Shown here in pieces: positions 53,269-61,380 of a stretch of DNA of 64,000 nucleotides. The notes beneath the pieces are model-generated. The model did not search any database. It worked only from the letters and a program-made list of their open reading frames with translations, and was not told the DNA's origin. The stretch covers positions 248,001-312,000 of the forward strand of contig NZ_QTJV01000010.1 in NCBI RefSeq assembly GCF_003412465.1, given 5' to 3'. This stretch comes from Chitinophaga silvisoli (GTDB lineage: Bacteria > Bacteroidota > Bacteroidia > Chitinophagales > Chitinophagaceae). Positions within the stretch are counted from its first letter, which is position 1. Each line of letters opens with the position of its first letter. Made by a program: the position numbers and the translations under genes.

Positions 53269-55917
53269 TTATTTGAAGTGTTTGAAATTAAACATCAGAC
53301 TAAATAATAAGTAGCGCCCTCTTGTCCTGGTCCATGAATCGGATACATCAGTGGCGCTCACACTCCTGCTGGCACCAGATTGCTGATTCAACAAATCCAC
53401 ACAGGTTACACTCGCCTGCAATGCCTTGTTTTTTAAAAACCGGTAACGTATCACTGGTGATAATATCGGGAAATCCGGCTGATAATCTGGTGGCAAACTG
53501 CTATTGAAGTTGTAGTACCAGCTTACGCCGCTTTCCAGGTTCTTCCATGAATAGAGGCTTTTACCAGTGATGCCTGTCTGGAAATATTTTGTCCTTACTC
53601 CGCTACTGGTTGTCATGATATTATACCCCGGGCCAACACTTAGACTCACATCCCAGCCTTTCTGGTTATTGTAGGTACAGGTAAGATCACTATTGGTCGT
53701 GAATGTACGACTATCATTCCGTATCCCATTACTTAACACGGGAATTTTTGAATAGGCTGTAGCGCCTATCATATTAAAGGTCAGCTTTCCCTTGAGGGCT
53801 GACGTAGAATAATTGAGTGTAATGTTGGCACTTTGCGCGCCTTCCAGGTTCACCGGTTTGGATAGCTGACCGCCATTGTCGAGCAGGGTGGTAGACTGGG
53901 CAATACTGTGTTCAGTAATGCTGGCGCCCATGCTGATGGTAAAGAGTTGCATGCTGCCCGGTTTAACGGCGTTAAAGCTCATATTAAGGGTGTGGGTATA
54001 TGGTTGCTTCAGATCAGGGTTGCCCTCCTGGATGAAGAGAGAATCGGATGTTACGGTCACCGGCTGTAATTGCTGTATGGAAATGGTCATCGGCCTGCCG
54101 TTATAACCCACCATCAACATTTTACCGTTTTTCGGGCTAATACTTACCATAGCCTGAGGTAACAGATTGATGAAGCTACGGGAAAACCGTGTATGTTCAG
54201 TCTTATTATCAGCCGTCAGCCAGTCGCCTTGCAGACCTGCTCCCAAAGTAATATTCAATTTACCTGCCTGTCCCCTGATGGAAGCCTGTGCTGTTCCGCT
54301 GTGATAGTTGCTGATGAAGTTATTGCTCTGGGTGGAATCCAGCTGATCATAGTGTCCGCTGGCATCATTGAATTTGTAAGTATTGTAAAGGTTATTGTCT
54401 TTGTTAAAGCCATAAGTACCCTGCGCCGTGAAATTATATTTCTCTCCCAATGGTTTAGTATACATTACATTAGAACCAACATTGAAGTTACCGCTCTTAT
54501 TGTCGCTTAGCTGATGAATATTTTTGCTGTAGGCGCTGTATTCGGTTACGGTTTCATTCTGCGCGCTGCGCTTATTCTCTACATTGCGTATGTTGAGGTT
54601 TGCCATCAACATTTCTCCCATTTTTTTACCGGTATGGTTCAGCTGGAAATTTGAACTAATCATGGAATTGTTACTATTGGAATTACTTGTTCCGGATGAC
54701 TGATAGATCTGTGCACCCGAGTTTGCATAGTGTTGAGTACTTTGTTGAATAGTCGTATTATCTGAATTTTGCACGTTCAACATTGGGATAATGCTAAAGG
54801 TGGTCCGGCTATTCGGGGTGAAATCTATCTTACCATTAAAAAGGTGGGAGCGCATTTTGTTCAGGCCCCTGGTGGACTGGTTTAGGGAAGTAGAGGAGTC
54901 ACCAGGAAATATATTAAGGGTCTGGGACCTGGATTCAAGTTCGGTACGGGTGTCATTGGCCAGGTAGCTGCCATTAAATTTTAAGGTGGCATTGCGGCTG
55001 TCGCGGTAGTTAATGCCGCCATTCATTACCCGCCTGATACCATTGTTGGGTTGTACGGGATCGGTGCCCGTTTTCTCTTTGTCCACATTACCCGCATCTG
55101 CAACGACGGAAATTTGCTGACCGCCATTCATATGATTCAGGTCTCCAATGGCGTTGTAGGTACTACCGGTACCACCACCGGCACCAATTTTACCGAAGTT
55201 ACCTTTTCTTTTATCTGCTTTTAAGACGATGTTCAGTGTTTTGTTGCCCGGAAAACCAGGTGGGGGAGGAGGACCGGGTATATTATTGTTATTCGTGTTG
55301 GTAGCATAAACCTGGATCTTTTTTACAATTTCTGCAGGCAGGTGTTCAAGTGCCATTGATGGTTCCCCTGAGAAGAAGGGTTCACCATCTACATAGATCT
55401 GGTCTACAGGCTGACCATTGATGGTAATAGTTCCATCGTTCCGGATTTGTATTCCCGGCAGCATTTTCAGTAGTTCTGCGAGTGCAGCATATGCTTTGGT
55501 CCTGAAGCGACTGGAATTGTATTCGAGGGTATCTTTCTTCATTACGATAGGTGGTTCCTGTATGACCACGGTGTCCAGTTCTTTTACCTGTATAAACATA
55601 TAAATGGTGTCCATGTTTATCACCTTGTGATTAGCATCTATGGTAAAAGATTTCTTGATGGGCGCAAGGCCCTGAAAAGAGATATTTAAATGATACTGGC
55701 CAAAAGGGATATTATCAGCACTGAAGCCACCTGATTGATTAGAAAAGACGGATTGCCTGATAACATTATCTTTTGTAATAGTAATAAATGCGTCTTTGAG
55801 CTGTTGATGGGTAAGGGTATCAGACAGCTGGCCATATATTTTGCCGGTTTGTTGTGCGTGTACTGTAAAGGAGGCAAATAATATCAGGTAAACAAATAAG
55901 TGCTTAAAACAACTCAT
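53269..55917 (-). CDS. TonB-type outer-membrane beta-barrel receptor without STN domain
   Basis: Read from the ATG at 55917 the protein has 882 residues and a signal peptide (MSCFKHLFVYLILFASFTVHA, 21 residues, quoted without the last). A carboxypeptidase-regulatory-like domain follows (TGKIYGQLSDTLTHQQLKDA). The plug-like region contains LKMLPGIQIRNDGTITING and QIYVDGEPFFSG. A Pro/Gly stretch (GPPPPPGFPG) is followed by a long Asn/Ser-rich barrel. No SusD partner is present. It is flanked on both sides by genes of the small secreted family, so the receptor may import or anchor a product linked with them. Confidence 0.85.
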   Translation of the reverse strand: MSCFKHLFVYLILFASFTVHAQQTGKIYGQLSDTLTHQQLKDAFITITKDNVIRQSVFSNQSGGFSADNIPFGQYHLNISFQGLAPIKKSFTIDANHKVINMDTIYMFIQVKELDTVVIQEPPIVMKKDTLEYNSSRFRTKAYAALAELLKMLPGIQIRNDGTITINGQPVDQIYVDGEPFFSGEPSMALEHLPAEIVKKIQVYATNTNNNNIPGPPPPPGFPGNKTLNIVLKADKRKGNFGKIGAGGGTGSTYNAIGDLNHMNGGQQISVVADAGNVDKEKTGTDPVQPNNGIRRVMNGGINYRDSRNATLKFNGSYLANDTRTELESRSQTLNIFPGDSSTSLNQSTRGLNKMRSHLFNGKIDFTPNSRTTFSIIPMLNVQNSDNTTIQQSTQHYANSGAQIYQSSGTSNSNSNNSMISSNFQLNHTGKKMGEMLMANLNIRNVENKRSAQNETVTEYSAYSKNIHQLSDNKSGNFNVGSNVMYTKPLGEKYNFTAQGTYGFNKDNNLYNTYKFNDASGHYDQLDSTQSNNFISNYHSGTAQASIRGQAGKLNITLGAGLQGDWLTADNKTEHTRFSRSFINLLPQAMVSISPKNGKMLMVGYNGRPMTISIQQLQPVTVTSDSLFIQEGNPDLKQPYTHTLNMSFNAVKPGSMQLFTISMGASITEHSIAQSTTLLDNGGQLSKPVNLEGAQSANITLNYSTSALKGKLTFNMIGATAYSKIPVLSNGIRNDSRTFTTNSDLTCTYNNQKGWDVSLSVGPGYNIMTTSSGVRTKYFQTGITGKSLYSWKNLESGVSWYYNFNSSLPPDYQPDFPILSPVIRYRFLKNKALQASVTCVDLLNQQSGASRSVSATDVSDSWTRTRGRYLLFSLMFNFKHFK

Positions 55918-55933
55918 TCCAATGGAATTAGAC

Positions 55934-55960
55934 AAGCATCCCTCATTCGGAAGGATGCCT
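55934..55960 (-). terminator. Hairpin between secreted paralog 2 and the receptor gene
   Basis: On the minus strand AGGCATCC and GGATGCTT form an 8-bp stem with one G-U pair and an 11-base loop. It lies 29 bp after the paralog 2 stop and 17 bp before the receptor ATG. No T-tract follows, so it may attenuate rather than stop transcription. A similar hairpin follows paralog 3. Confidence 0.5.
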
Positions 55961-55988
55961 GTAAAATTAAACTAATCTGCGACATAAC

Positions 55989-56513
55989 CTAATTTGCTTC
56001 AAATAAGCCAAATGAGATCAGGATAGGCGTAGTACCTGATCTTGGATCATAGGTGTAAGTATAAGAGCTGGCGGGGAAATATACATTAGCAGTTCCGCCT
56101 TTTGGAATGCTGACAGTTTCAGAAGTGAAATAAGCTGAACCTCCTTTACCATTGTCATAATATATTGCCATAAGCACGTTTACAGCAGCAGCGGTGTTGT
56201 TGTTTTTTACGGTAATGTAGGAGGTAGTTGGGATTGAAATGGATGCAGGAGTAATGATGGTTGGAGTATTCCACCACGCACCATATGTGAACACACCAAT
56301 CGGGCTTGTAAAAATTCCTGTATTAGTCCATGACTGAACAACGCCCGGTGAAATGGTTTGAGCGGTATTCACGCCAATATAGGCACTTGTAATGTTGCAA
56401 TAACCGGTTTCGTTTCTGTAACATTCTACCCAATACTTCTGGTCCTGTGCTTTCGCATTCATGGTAGTCAGACCGCATATAGCAATCAGACAGGATAACA
56501 ACAGTTTTTTCAT
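55989..56513 (-). CDS. Small secreted protein, paralog family member 2
   Basis: The 174-residue protein has a signal peptide (MKKLLLSCLIAICGLTTMNA) nearly the same as in paralog 3. The mature domain shares TAQTISPGVVQSWTNTG, GVFTYGAWWNTPTIITPAS and a late FPASSYTYTYD with the other two members. It has two extra cysteines near its start (ECYRNETGYC) that could form a disulfide and are absent in the others. In front of it is a leader with an 11-codon upstream frame at 56517-56552. Function unknown. Confidence 0.75.
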   Translation of the reverse strand: MKKLLLSCLIAICGLTTMNAKAQDQKYWVECYRNETGYCNITSAYIGVNTAQTISPGVVQSWTNTGIFTSPIGVFTYGAWWNTPTIITPASISIPTTSYITVKNNNTAAAVNVLMAIYYDNGKGGSAYFTSETVSIPKGGTANVYFPASSYTYTYDPRSGTTPILISFGLFEAN

Positions 56514-56516
56514 GTG

Positions 56517-56552
56517 TTATATTTTTGAATTAAAAAAATGAGGGATAGGCAT
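56517..56552 (-). CDS. Short upstream reading frame in the leader of paralog 2
   Basis: ATG at 56552 opens an 11-codon frame, MPIPHFFNSKI, that stops three bases before the paralog 2 ATG. It aligns with MHIREFFNRI and MHIREIFLNQI at the same place in related leaders upstream. It may be a leader peptide that couples translation, but the sequence could also be conserved only at DNA or RNA level. Confidence 0.3.
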   Translation of the reverse strand: MPIPHFFNSKI

Positions 56553-56639
56553 GGTAATTCCTGCACGGCAACTAATGCGTGGAAAAATGAGTTAACAGTA
56601 CATAACAGGGAAAATGCTATGAGTGTTGTGGAAATGATA

Positions 56640-56668
56640 CAAGCACCCTTCTTTGCGAAGGATGCTTG
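56640..56668 (-). terminator. Hairpin after secreted paralog 3
   Basis: On the minus strand CAAGCATCCTTC and GAAGGGTGCTTG pair over 12 bp with one G-U pair and a five-base loop (56640-56668), starting 16 bp after the stop. It resembles the hairpin after paralog 2 and probably limits read-through. Confidence 0.65.
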
Positions 56669-56683
56669 TGGCTATCTGAGTGA

Positions 56684-57226
56684 TTAGTTAACCAGATATA
56701 ATTGCAGTTGTACCAGTGTTGGAATTGCACCGTTTGCTGCACCCGGAGGTGTAGAGGTGTAAGTAAATGAATTGGCAGGGATGCTGATAGTTGAAGTAGC
56801 ACCGGCAGCAACAGTTACCGCTGCTGATGTTGTTTCAATATTTTGTCCTGTGGTAGTTGCGATTTTTACAGAGATAGCAACTTTTTGAGAGGTAGTTCCC
56901 GTATTTTTAACAGTGGCAGTATATCCAGAGTTAATGTTAATAGAGAACGGGGTTAAGATAGTAGGTGTAACCCAATATGCACCATAACTGAAAACGCCTA
57001 TCGGATAGGTGTAAGTACCACCTGGAGAAGTGTTGGTCCAGGATTGCGCAGCACCGCCTGGTGTGGTGGTTTGAGAGGTAGTAATACCAATGTTGGTACT
57101 TAGCCAGGTTACAGTCCCTACCTGGTAGCCAAGGGATTCCACGTAATAATAATTGCTTTGGGCTTTTGCATTCATAGTCACCAGGCCGCATATAGCGACG
57201 AGGAAGGTAAACAACAACTTTTTCAT
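56684..57226 (-). CDS. Small secreted protein, paralog family member 3
   Basis: The 180-residue protein has a signal peptide (MKKLLFTFLVAICGLVTMNA, cleaved after KAQ) and the family phrases TSQTTTPGGAAQSWTNTSPG, GVFSYGAYWVTPTILTP and IPANSFTYTSTPPG. It is closer to member 1 in the middle and to member 2 in the signal peptide. Its leader holds a hairpin (CACACG/CGTGTG) and an upstream ATG at 57269, preceded by GGAGG, whose frame runs into this gene out of frame. Leader copies continue upstream in front of decayed gene starts. Confidence 0.78.
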   Translation of the reverse strand: MKKLLFTFLVAICGLVTMNAKAQSNYYYVESLGYQVGTVTWLSTNIGITTSQTTTPGGAAQSWTNTSPGGTYTYPIGVFSYGAYWVTPTILTPFSININSGYTATVKNTGTTSQKVAISVKIATTTGQNIETTSAAVTVAAGATSTISIPANSFTYTSTPPGAANGAIPTLVQLQLYLVN

Positions 57227-57266
57227 GTTTGTTTTTTATTTGGTTTAAAAAAATCTCGCGGATGTG

Positions 57267-57340
57267 CATAGTAAGTCCTCCACACGGATGATCGTGTGTA
57301 AAGACTGAGCTAACAGATTATTATTACTTTTTAATAATAA
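57267..57340 (-). repeat. Leader repeat unit 1 (in front of paralog 3)
   Basis: The unit contains the upstream ATG (57267-57269), a hairpin CACACG/CGTGTG (57281-57298) and an AT hairpin TTATTATTA/TAATAATAA (57318-57340). About 49 bases from the upstream ATG onward are nearly identical to unit 2. Confidence 0.8.
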
Positions 57341-57346
57341 AGGCTT

Positions 57347-57419
57347 TGTGTACTTATAACGGTATTCACAGTCACGATGCTGCAAAGCGCAGCAAGGCAG
57401 TAAGTGATAGCTTTTTCAT
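57347..57419 (-). pseudogene. Decayed start of a fourth paralog (ghost A)
   Basis: On the minus strand ATG at 57419 begins MKKLSLTALLRFAAS and then stops. After a one-base shift the sequence reads CSIVTVN, matching ICGLVTMN of paralogs 2 and 3. Only the signal-peptide region is left, and no gene body follows. The frame from the upstream ATG at 57458 (MHIREFFNRIRGTMKK) runs in frame through this ATG. Confidence 0.65.
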
Positions 57420-57455
57420 AGTCCCTCTGATTCGGTTAAAAAATTCCCTGATATG

Positions 57456-57529
57456 CATAGTAAGTCCACCACACGGATGATCGTGTGAAAAGACTGAGCT
57501 AACGAATTATTATTATGGCTTAATAATAA
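57456..57529 (-). repeat. Leader repeat unit 2 (in front of ghost A)
   Basis: Same layout as unit 1: upstream ATG (57456-57458), CACACG/CGTGTG hairpin (57470-57487) and TTATTATTA/TAATAATAA hairpin (57507-57529) with a different loop. It lies 189 bp from unit 1. Confidence 0.8.
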
Positions 57530-57540
57530 CGGCTTTTAAT

Positions 57541-57608
57541 ACCTATAACGGCATAGATAGTCACCAGGCCGCCTGATGCGACAAGGTAATAAGCAATAAT
57601 TTCTTCAT
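57541..57608 (-). pseudogene. Decayed start of a fifth paralog (ghost B)
   Basis: On the minus strand ATG at 57608 begins MKKLLLITLSHQAAW and stops. One base shifted, the same DNA reads ASGGLVTIYA, matching GLVTMNA at the end of the family's signal peptides. No gene body remains. Confidence 0.65.
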
Positions 57609-57646
57609 TTTGTTCCTCTTTTGTTTTGAAAAAATGCTTTGCTGTG

Positions 57647-57721
57647 AATAGTAAGTCTGACACACACGACGATTGTGTGAAAAGACCGGGTTTACAAATT
57701 ATTATTACTCTTTAATAATAA
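57647..57721 (-). repeat. Leader repeat unit 3 (in front of ghost B)
   Basis: The unit keeps the AT hairpin (57699-57721) and a CACACA/TGTGTG stem (within 57661-57679), where the stem bases changed on both sides compared with units 1 and 2. The upstream ATG has become ATT (57647-57649). It is 191 bp from unit 2. Confidence 0.7.
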
Positions 57722-58212
57722 CGGGATTCGATACCTGTGGTGGCATAAGTGGATCTGTATTTGCATGGTCCTTGCTTATGTAATTTTAGTATTCGCCTCC
57801 AATGGGTAACATTTAAATATTGGAGGAGATAAGGTATACGGTTTCCAAATTTCATGTCTAATTTACAACTAATAATTTACAACGCATCTTAATCTCAGTC
57901 AATTCCTGCGAATTATGTTTTTTTATCGTTGATAGAAAGAATTTCATCGTTAAATGTCACTTATCTTATTTGGTGTCTATTTAACACATAATAGAAGATT
58001 TTTCAAACCCAATTAATCAATGAGTTCGCATAAAGTGAAAATTTATAAGAGGGAAGGTTTAAGCACATTTGTTTGAATTTTATTATATCTACTGGAATAG
58101 CAATAGCTGTTGTCACACCTGAAAAACAATCTATTGGAAACTGTAACTTATTATCAGTTGAGCCGTTATACTCTTTATACATCTCCTTGTAACCTATATT
58201 AAGCATTTCAGT
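57722..58212. other. AT-rich intergenic region
   Basis: No convincing gene is visible. The first 60 bases may be a further decayed leader (GTGGTGGCATAAGTGG resembles the sequence after units 1 and 2). A 67-codon minus-strand frame at 58003-58206 has no recognisable features. The promoter of the lipoprotein gene at 58213 is probably here, but I could not define it. Confidence 0.4.
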
Positions 58213-58668
58213 ATGAAAACAACACTACTCTTATTCTTCCTGGCTGTCATCAGTTTGAGTCCTGCCTGCAAAAAGAACGAGGCGAATCCCTGTGAAGGTC
58301 TTGTAGGGGTACCCGCCCCTACAGCGGTTGTACTCGACTTCGTGGATAAAGAAACGGGGGAAAATATCCTCAAGACAAAAAAAATCAGTACCTCGGATAT
58401 CACCATTACTCCTGAAGTGGGATTCCGGGTGGATTCAACTTCAGGAACTCTGGCCGTTTTCATCGAGCAGGGAAAGGCAGGGGCGTATAAATATGCGATT
58501 AAAATTCCGAGTGTGGGTACAACTACACTTGCATATATCAATGAGGAAGTAGTAACAGGTAATGCTTGCCATCCGACTAAAATCGTTGTAGGGGAACCTA
58601 TAGTAGGAGATGATCCGTTTACAGTTGCAAAAGTGAGTACTAATTTTGTAGTTACAATCAAACATTAA
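58213..58668 (+). CDS. Small lipoprotein of unknown function
   Basis: The 151-residue protein has a lipoprotein signal (SLSPACKK, cysteine residue 19). A beta-rich domain follows (APTAVVLDFVDKETGENIL), resembling small Bacteroidota surface lipoproteins. Two further cysteines (NPCEG near 27 and GNACHP near 125) could pair. It stands alone between the secreted-paralog locus and the esterase gene, and a strong terminator follows. Confidence 0.7.
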   Translation: MKTTLLLFFLAVISLSPACKKNEANPCEGLVGVPAPTAVVLDFVDKETGENILKTKKISTSDITITPEVGFRVDSTSGTLAVFIEQGKAGAYKYAIKIPSVGTTTLAYINEEVVTGNACHPTKIVVGEPIVGDDPFTVAKVSTNFVVTIKH

Positions 58669-58781
58669 TGCTGGTTCTTTCATCACTTTCGTAGCCCAGG
58701 AAATTGACTGCAGACAACAAGGCGGAAAATTACTTTTAGAGTGCTTTTCTCAATTTGAATCGGGTCATTTAATAATAAGCT

Positions 58782-58819
58782 ATGGCGCTGCTTACTCCTT
58801 GTAAGCAGCGCCATTTTTA
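58782..58819 (+). terminator. Terminator between the lipoprotein and esterase genes
   Basis: ATGGCGCTGCTTAC (58782-58795) pairs perfectly with GTAAGCAGCGCCAT (58801-58814), five-base loop, then TTTTTAT. The genes on both sides are convergent. The T-tract favours the plus-strand gene. Confidence 0.88.
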
Positions 58820-58826
58820 TAGGGTC

Positions 58827-60995
58827 CTAATTTTTTAATACCTTATACTTTTTAAGTGAAATGCTACCCGTCCGCACATCTATCAGAAAATAACCCGAAG
58901 GAAGGGAAGAAAGATCGACATCAAGATTGTTGACCCCTTTTATGGTTTGTGCTTTCCTTTCCCCAACATATTTGCCTTGCATATCAATAACATAAATGGT
59001 AATAGCTTGCGGCTGTGTCGCTGTAAAAGTTAGCCGTACATTTCCCTGCGTTGGGTTAGGGTAAATTTTCCCGCTCGGTGATACAGCATCAGTGACTTCT
59101 CCTGTAGCCGCTGCTACCATTCTTGATCCGCTGCAACCATTATCAACACTGGGAAGTGTGGAATTTTCATACACGGCACTGGCCACATACCCTGTGTATG
59201 CCGTTCCTAGTCCTGCAGTGGCGACGGCTGGATTGGTGTTGTCATCCAGTGGCCAGTACAATACGAGGTTGGCGATATTCGGATGGCAACTACCAAGTAA
59301 TTTATTTTTCCAGTCGCTGATGGTTGTTCCGGACAAGGCGGCGTTCCATACTCTTACTTCATCTATATGGTCGATATGACCATCGTTGACATTAGATCCC
59401 GCATAGAAACCCTGGTTAGCAAGCAAGCTGCTGGTGGTGGCAGGGATGGTACCGTTGAAGCTGAGGCTTTGCTGTACTCCGTTCAGATAGATTTTAAGGC
59501 GGTTTGCATTGCCTGTCTGCGTGCCATCGAATACGGCGGCTACGTGGTACCAATTTCCAGGGCTAATTACACCAGCTGTAGTATACCCTTCACTGGTGCT
59601 GCTGTTGTTCATAATAAGCCATAGCGAATTGTCGCCAGGACCCACATGGAACATTATCCGGTTGCTACCATTATATCCTTTGCGTATGATAGTCGTCCAG
59701 CTGCTGGCTGTTGAATCGATTTTGATAAGTGCTTCCAGCGTGAATTGTGATGCGCTGGTAAGCTGGGTCACATCAGTACCGGTAGCTGCACGTCCATTAG
59801 GTGCGCCTGTGTTCAAAGCTTTTCCATAGGTTAGCGTATTGGCAACTGTAATTGTGAGGGTATCGCGTGCAATGGCTCCCCGGTTATCCACCACATTGAG
59901 CTGGAATTTATATTCACCTGTTGTATTCAGGCCGGAAACCGTGGTAGCACTGGCTGTTCCGAAGGGAGTAGCAATGGTGCCGCCTGCCGGGCCGGCAATC
60001 TTCCTCCATACATATCTGACAATAGATCCATTTACATCGGTGGAGGCGCTGCCATTGAGATTCGCTAATCCGGATGAAGCTGTAATGGTAGTATCGTTTC
60101 CTGCCCTGGCAACCGGTAGGGTATTGGGCAATGAGTCTTTATTCTGGGCAAGGAACCATTCATAGATATTGATGACACCATCTTCCAGGTAGGGATACTG
60201 ATGAATGGCAAAGACGTATTCCGGCGCACTATTATGGGGATGAGGTAACACAGTTCCTGCAGGCCATATAGTAAGCAGAGGTTTTACCTGCGGATTTACG
60301 GCGTTCAATCTGTTGATGGAGTTGATGGTGGTGTCAGGTTCGGTAGTTGTGTCATCTGCTGCATGAAAGCCCCATAGCGGTAGTTTTGCTGACGATACGT
60401 TATTGGCACCATTCAGGTAAAGACCGATATTCCAGGCAGAAACCGTCACGGCGGCTGCCAGTTTTTTAGCATTAGCACTGGTATTATTCAGATAATTAAA
60501 TACACCTGCGCCGCCCCAGCTGTGTCCACACAGGTAAATCCGGTTTGTGTCCACCTTTAATGAGTCTTTAGCATATTTGATCATGGCATCAATGTAAGTA
60601 AGGGGCCATGGACTTCCTACTGGAAGTGGACCTAGCGGCTGCAAAACAAGGAAAGTGTCCGTTTTGTTATTCCATGTAGCCCGCAGGTTATTATTTTGCC
60701 AACCAACTTCACGCATCGGTCCCCAGCCAGTTAATTGCCATACAGGAGCTCCTGGTGCAAGGGAGGTATCATTGCTTTGTAATGCACCACCACCATGTAG
60801 AAAAATGATCAGTGGATATTTTCTATTGGTGCCGGGGTTATCGTGGGTATAGGGTTTAGACTGGAGGAAAGGTACAACACTTGAACCAGTCCTTACCTTT
60901 CTGGCAGTGATTTGTGCCTGCAGATGCCTGGGAAAGATTAGAAGGGCTAACAGGGCTATAAGCCACAATCGGGGAAATAGGGTAGAATTGTTCAT
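58827..60995 (-). CDS. T9SS-secreted esterase-like protein with Ig and LamG domains
   Basis: The 722-residue protein has a signal peptide (about 1-27). An alpha/beta-hydrolase domain follows (about 40-285) with YPLIIFLHGGGALQSND and the nucleophile motif GHSWGG. A late histidine in PHPHNSAP may complete the triad. A PKD/Ig-like domain follows (about 295-385, ARAGNDTTITASSG). A LamG/concanavalin-like domain (about 400-600, FTLEALIKIDS and GNWYHVAAVFDG) is next. The last 75 residues (KIYPNPTQGNVRLTF, IYVIDMQGKYVGE, SLKKYKVLKN) are a type A T9SS sorting domain. It is probably a secreted carbohydrate or polyester esterase. The substrate is unknown. Confidence 0.87.
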   Translation of the reverse strand: MNNSTLFPRLWLIALLALLIFPRHLQAQITARKVRTGSSVVPFLQSKPYTHDNPGTNRKYPLIIFLHGGGALQSNDTSLAPGAPVWQLTGWGPMREVGWQNNNLRATWNNKTDTFLVLQPLGPLPVGSPWPLTYIDAMIKYAKDSLKVDTNRIYLCGHSWGGAGVFNYLNNTSANAKKLAAAVTVSAWNIGLYLNGANNVSSAKLPLWGFHAADDTTTEPDTTINSINRLNAVNPQVKPLLTIWPAGTVLPHPHNSAPEYVFAIHQYPYLEDGVINIYEWFLAQNKDSLPNTLPVARAGNDTTITASSGLANLNGSASTDVNGSIVRYVWRKIAGPAGGTIATPFGTASATTVSGLNTTGEYKFQLNVVDNRGAIARDTLTITVANTLTYGKALNTGAPNGRAATGTDVTQLTSASQFTLEALIKIDSTASSWTTIIRKGYNGSNRIMFHVGPGDNSLWLIMNNSSTSEGYTTAGVISPGNWYHVAAVFDGTQTGNANRLKIYLNGVQQSLSFNGTIPATTSSLLANQGFYAGSNVNDGHIDHIDEVRVWNAALSGTTISDWKNKLLGSCHPNIANLVLYWPLDDNTNPAVATAGLGTAYTGYVASAVYENSTLPSVDNGCSGSRMVAAATGEVTDAVSPSGKIYPNPTQGNVRLTFTATQPQAITIYVIDMQGKYVGERKAQTIKGVNNLDVDLSSLPSGYFLIDVRTGSISLKKYKVLKN

Positions 60996-61380
60996 AGTTA
61001 AATTTTTAGTGAATAATCAATTTGTTATTTGACGTGGAGTAATTCTGTGGTTCTATACCTTAGGAAGATATTTTGGGGATATAATTTATGAAGGGGTTAC
61101 AAATTCTTTGTTCCGGTTGATTAAAGGTATGGTTTTAGGGAATATAAATAATGTCCAAAATAGTTATTGTACGGCACATTGAAGTATTATACCGGTAAGC
61201 AATTCTCATATTGACTTCTAAGAATTATAAACCGTGTTGTTGCATAATTTTTTCATTTTTCCCGCAATAAAAATTCTCTACTTCCCAAATAAAATTGCCA
61301 GTTCTTTGCTTAGCGAATTGAGCCGCATTATCCTTGAATTGACAAGCGCAGTTCAATGACATTATTGTAAGCGATACTTA
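60996..61380. other. Intergenic region, nothing recognised
   Basis: About 385 AT-rich bases lie between the esterase start and the AraC stop, both on the minus strand. I saw no gene, repeat, clear hairpin or full-consensus promoter. It must contain the esterase promoter and the end of the pobA/AraC transcript. Confidence 0.5.

Noticed and set aside
56937..57269. A 110-codon minus-strand frame starting at the upstream ATG of paralog 3
   Set aside because: Beyond the first dozen codons it overlaps the signal-peptide-bearing paralog in another frame and shows no protein-like pattern; only the short leader part is of interest.
57267..57721. The regularly spaced repeats as a CRISPR array
   Set aside because: Only three units with about 190-bp spacing, the repeats are long and imperfect, the sequence between them is related gene remnants, and no cas gene is present.
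58003..58206. A 67-codon minus-strand frame in the AT-rich gap
   Set aside because: No signal peptide, motif, ribosome-binding site or similarity that I recognise; such a length can occur by chance here.
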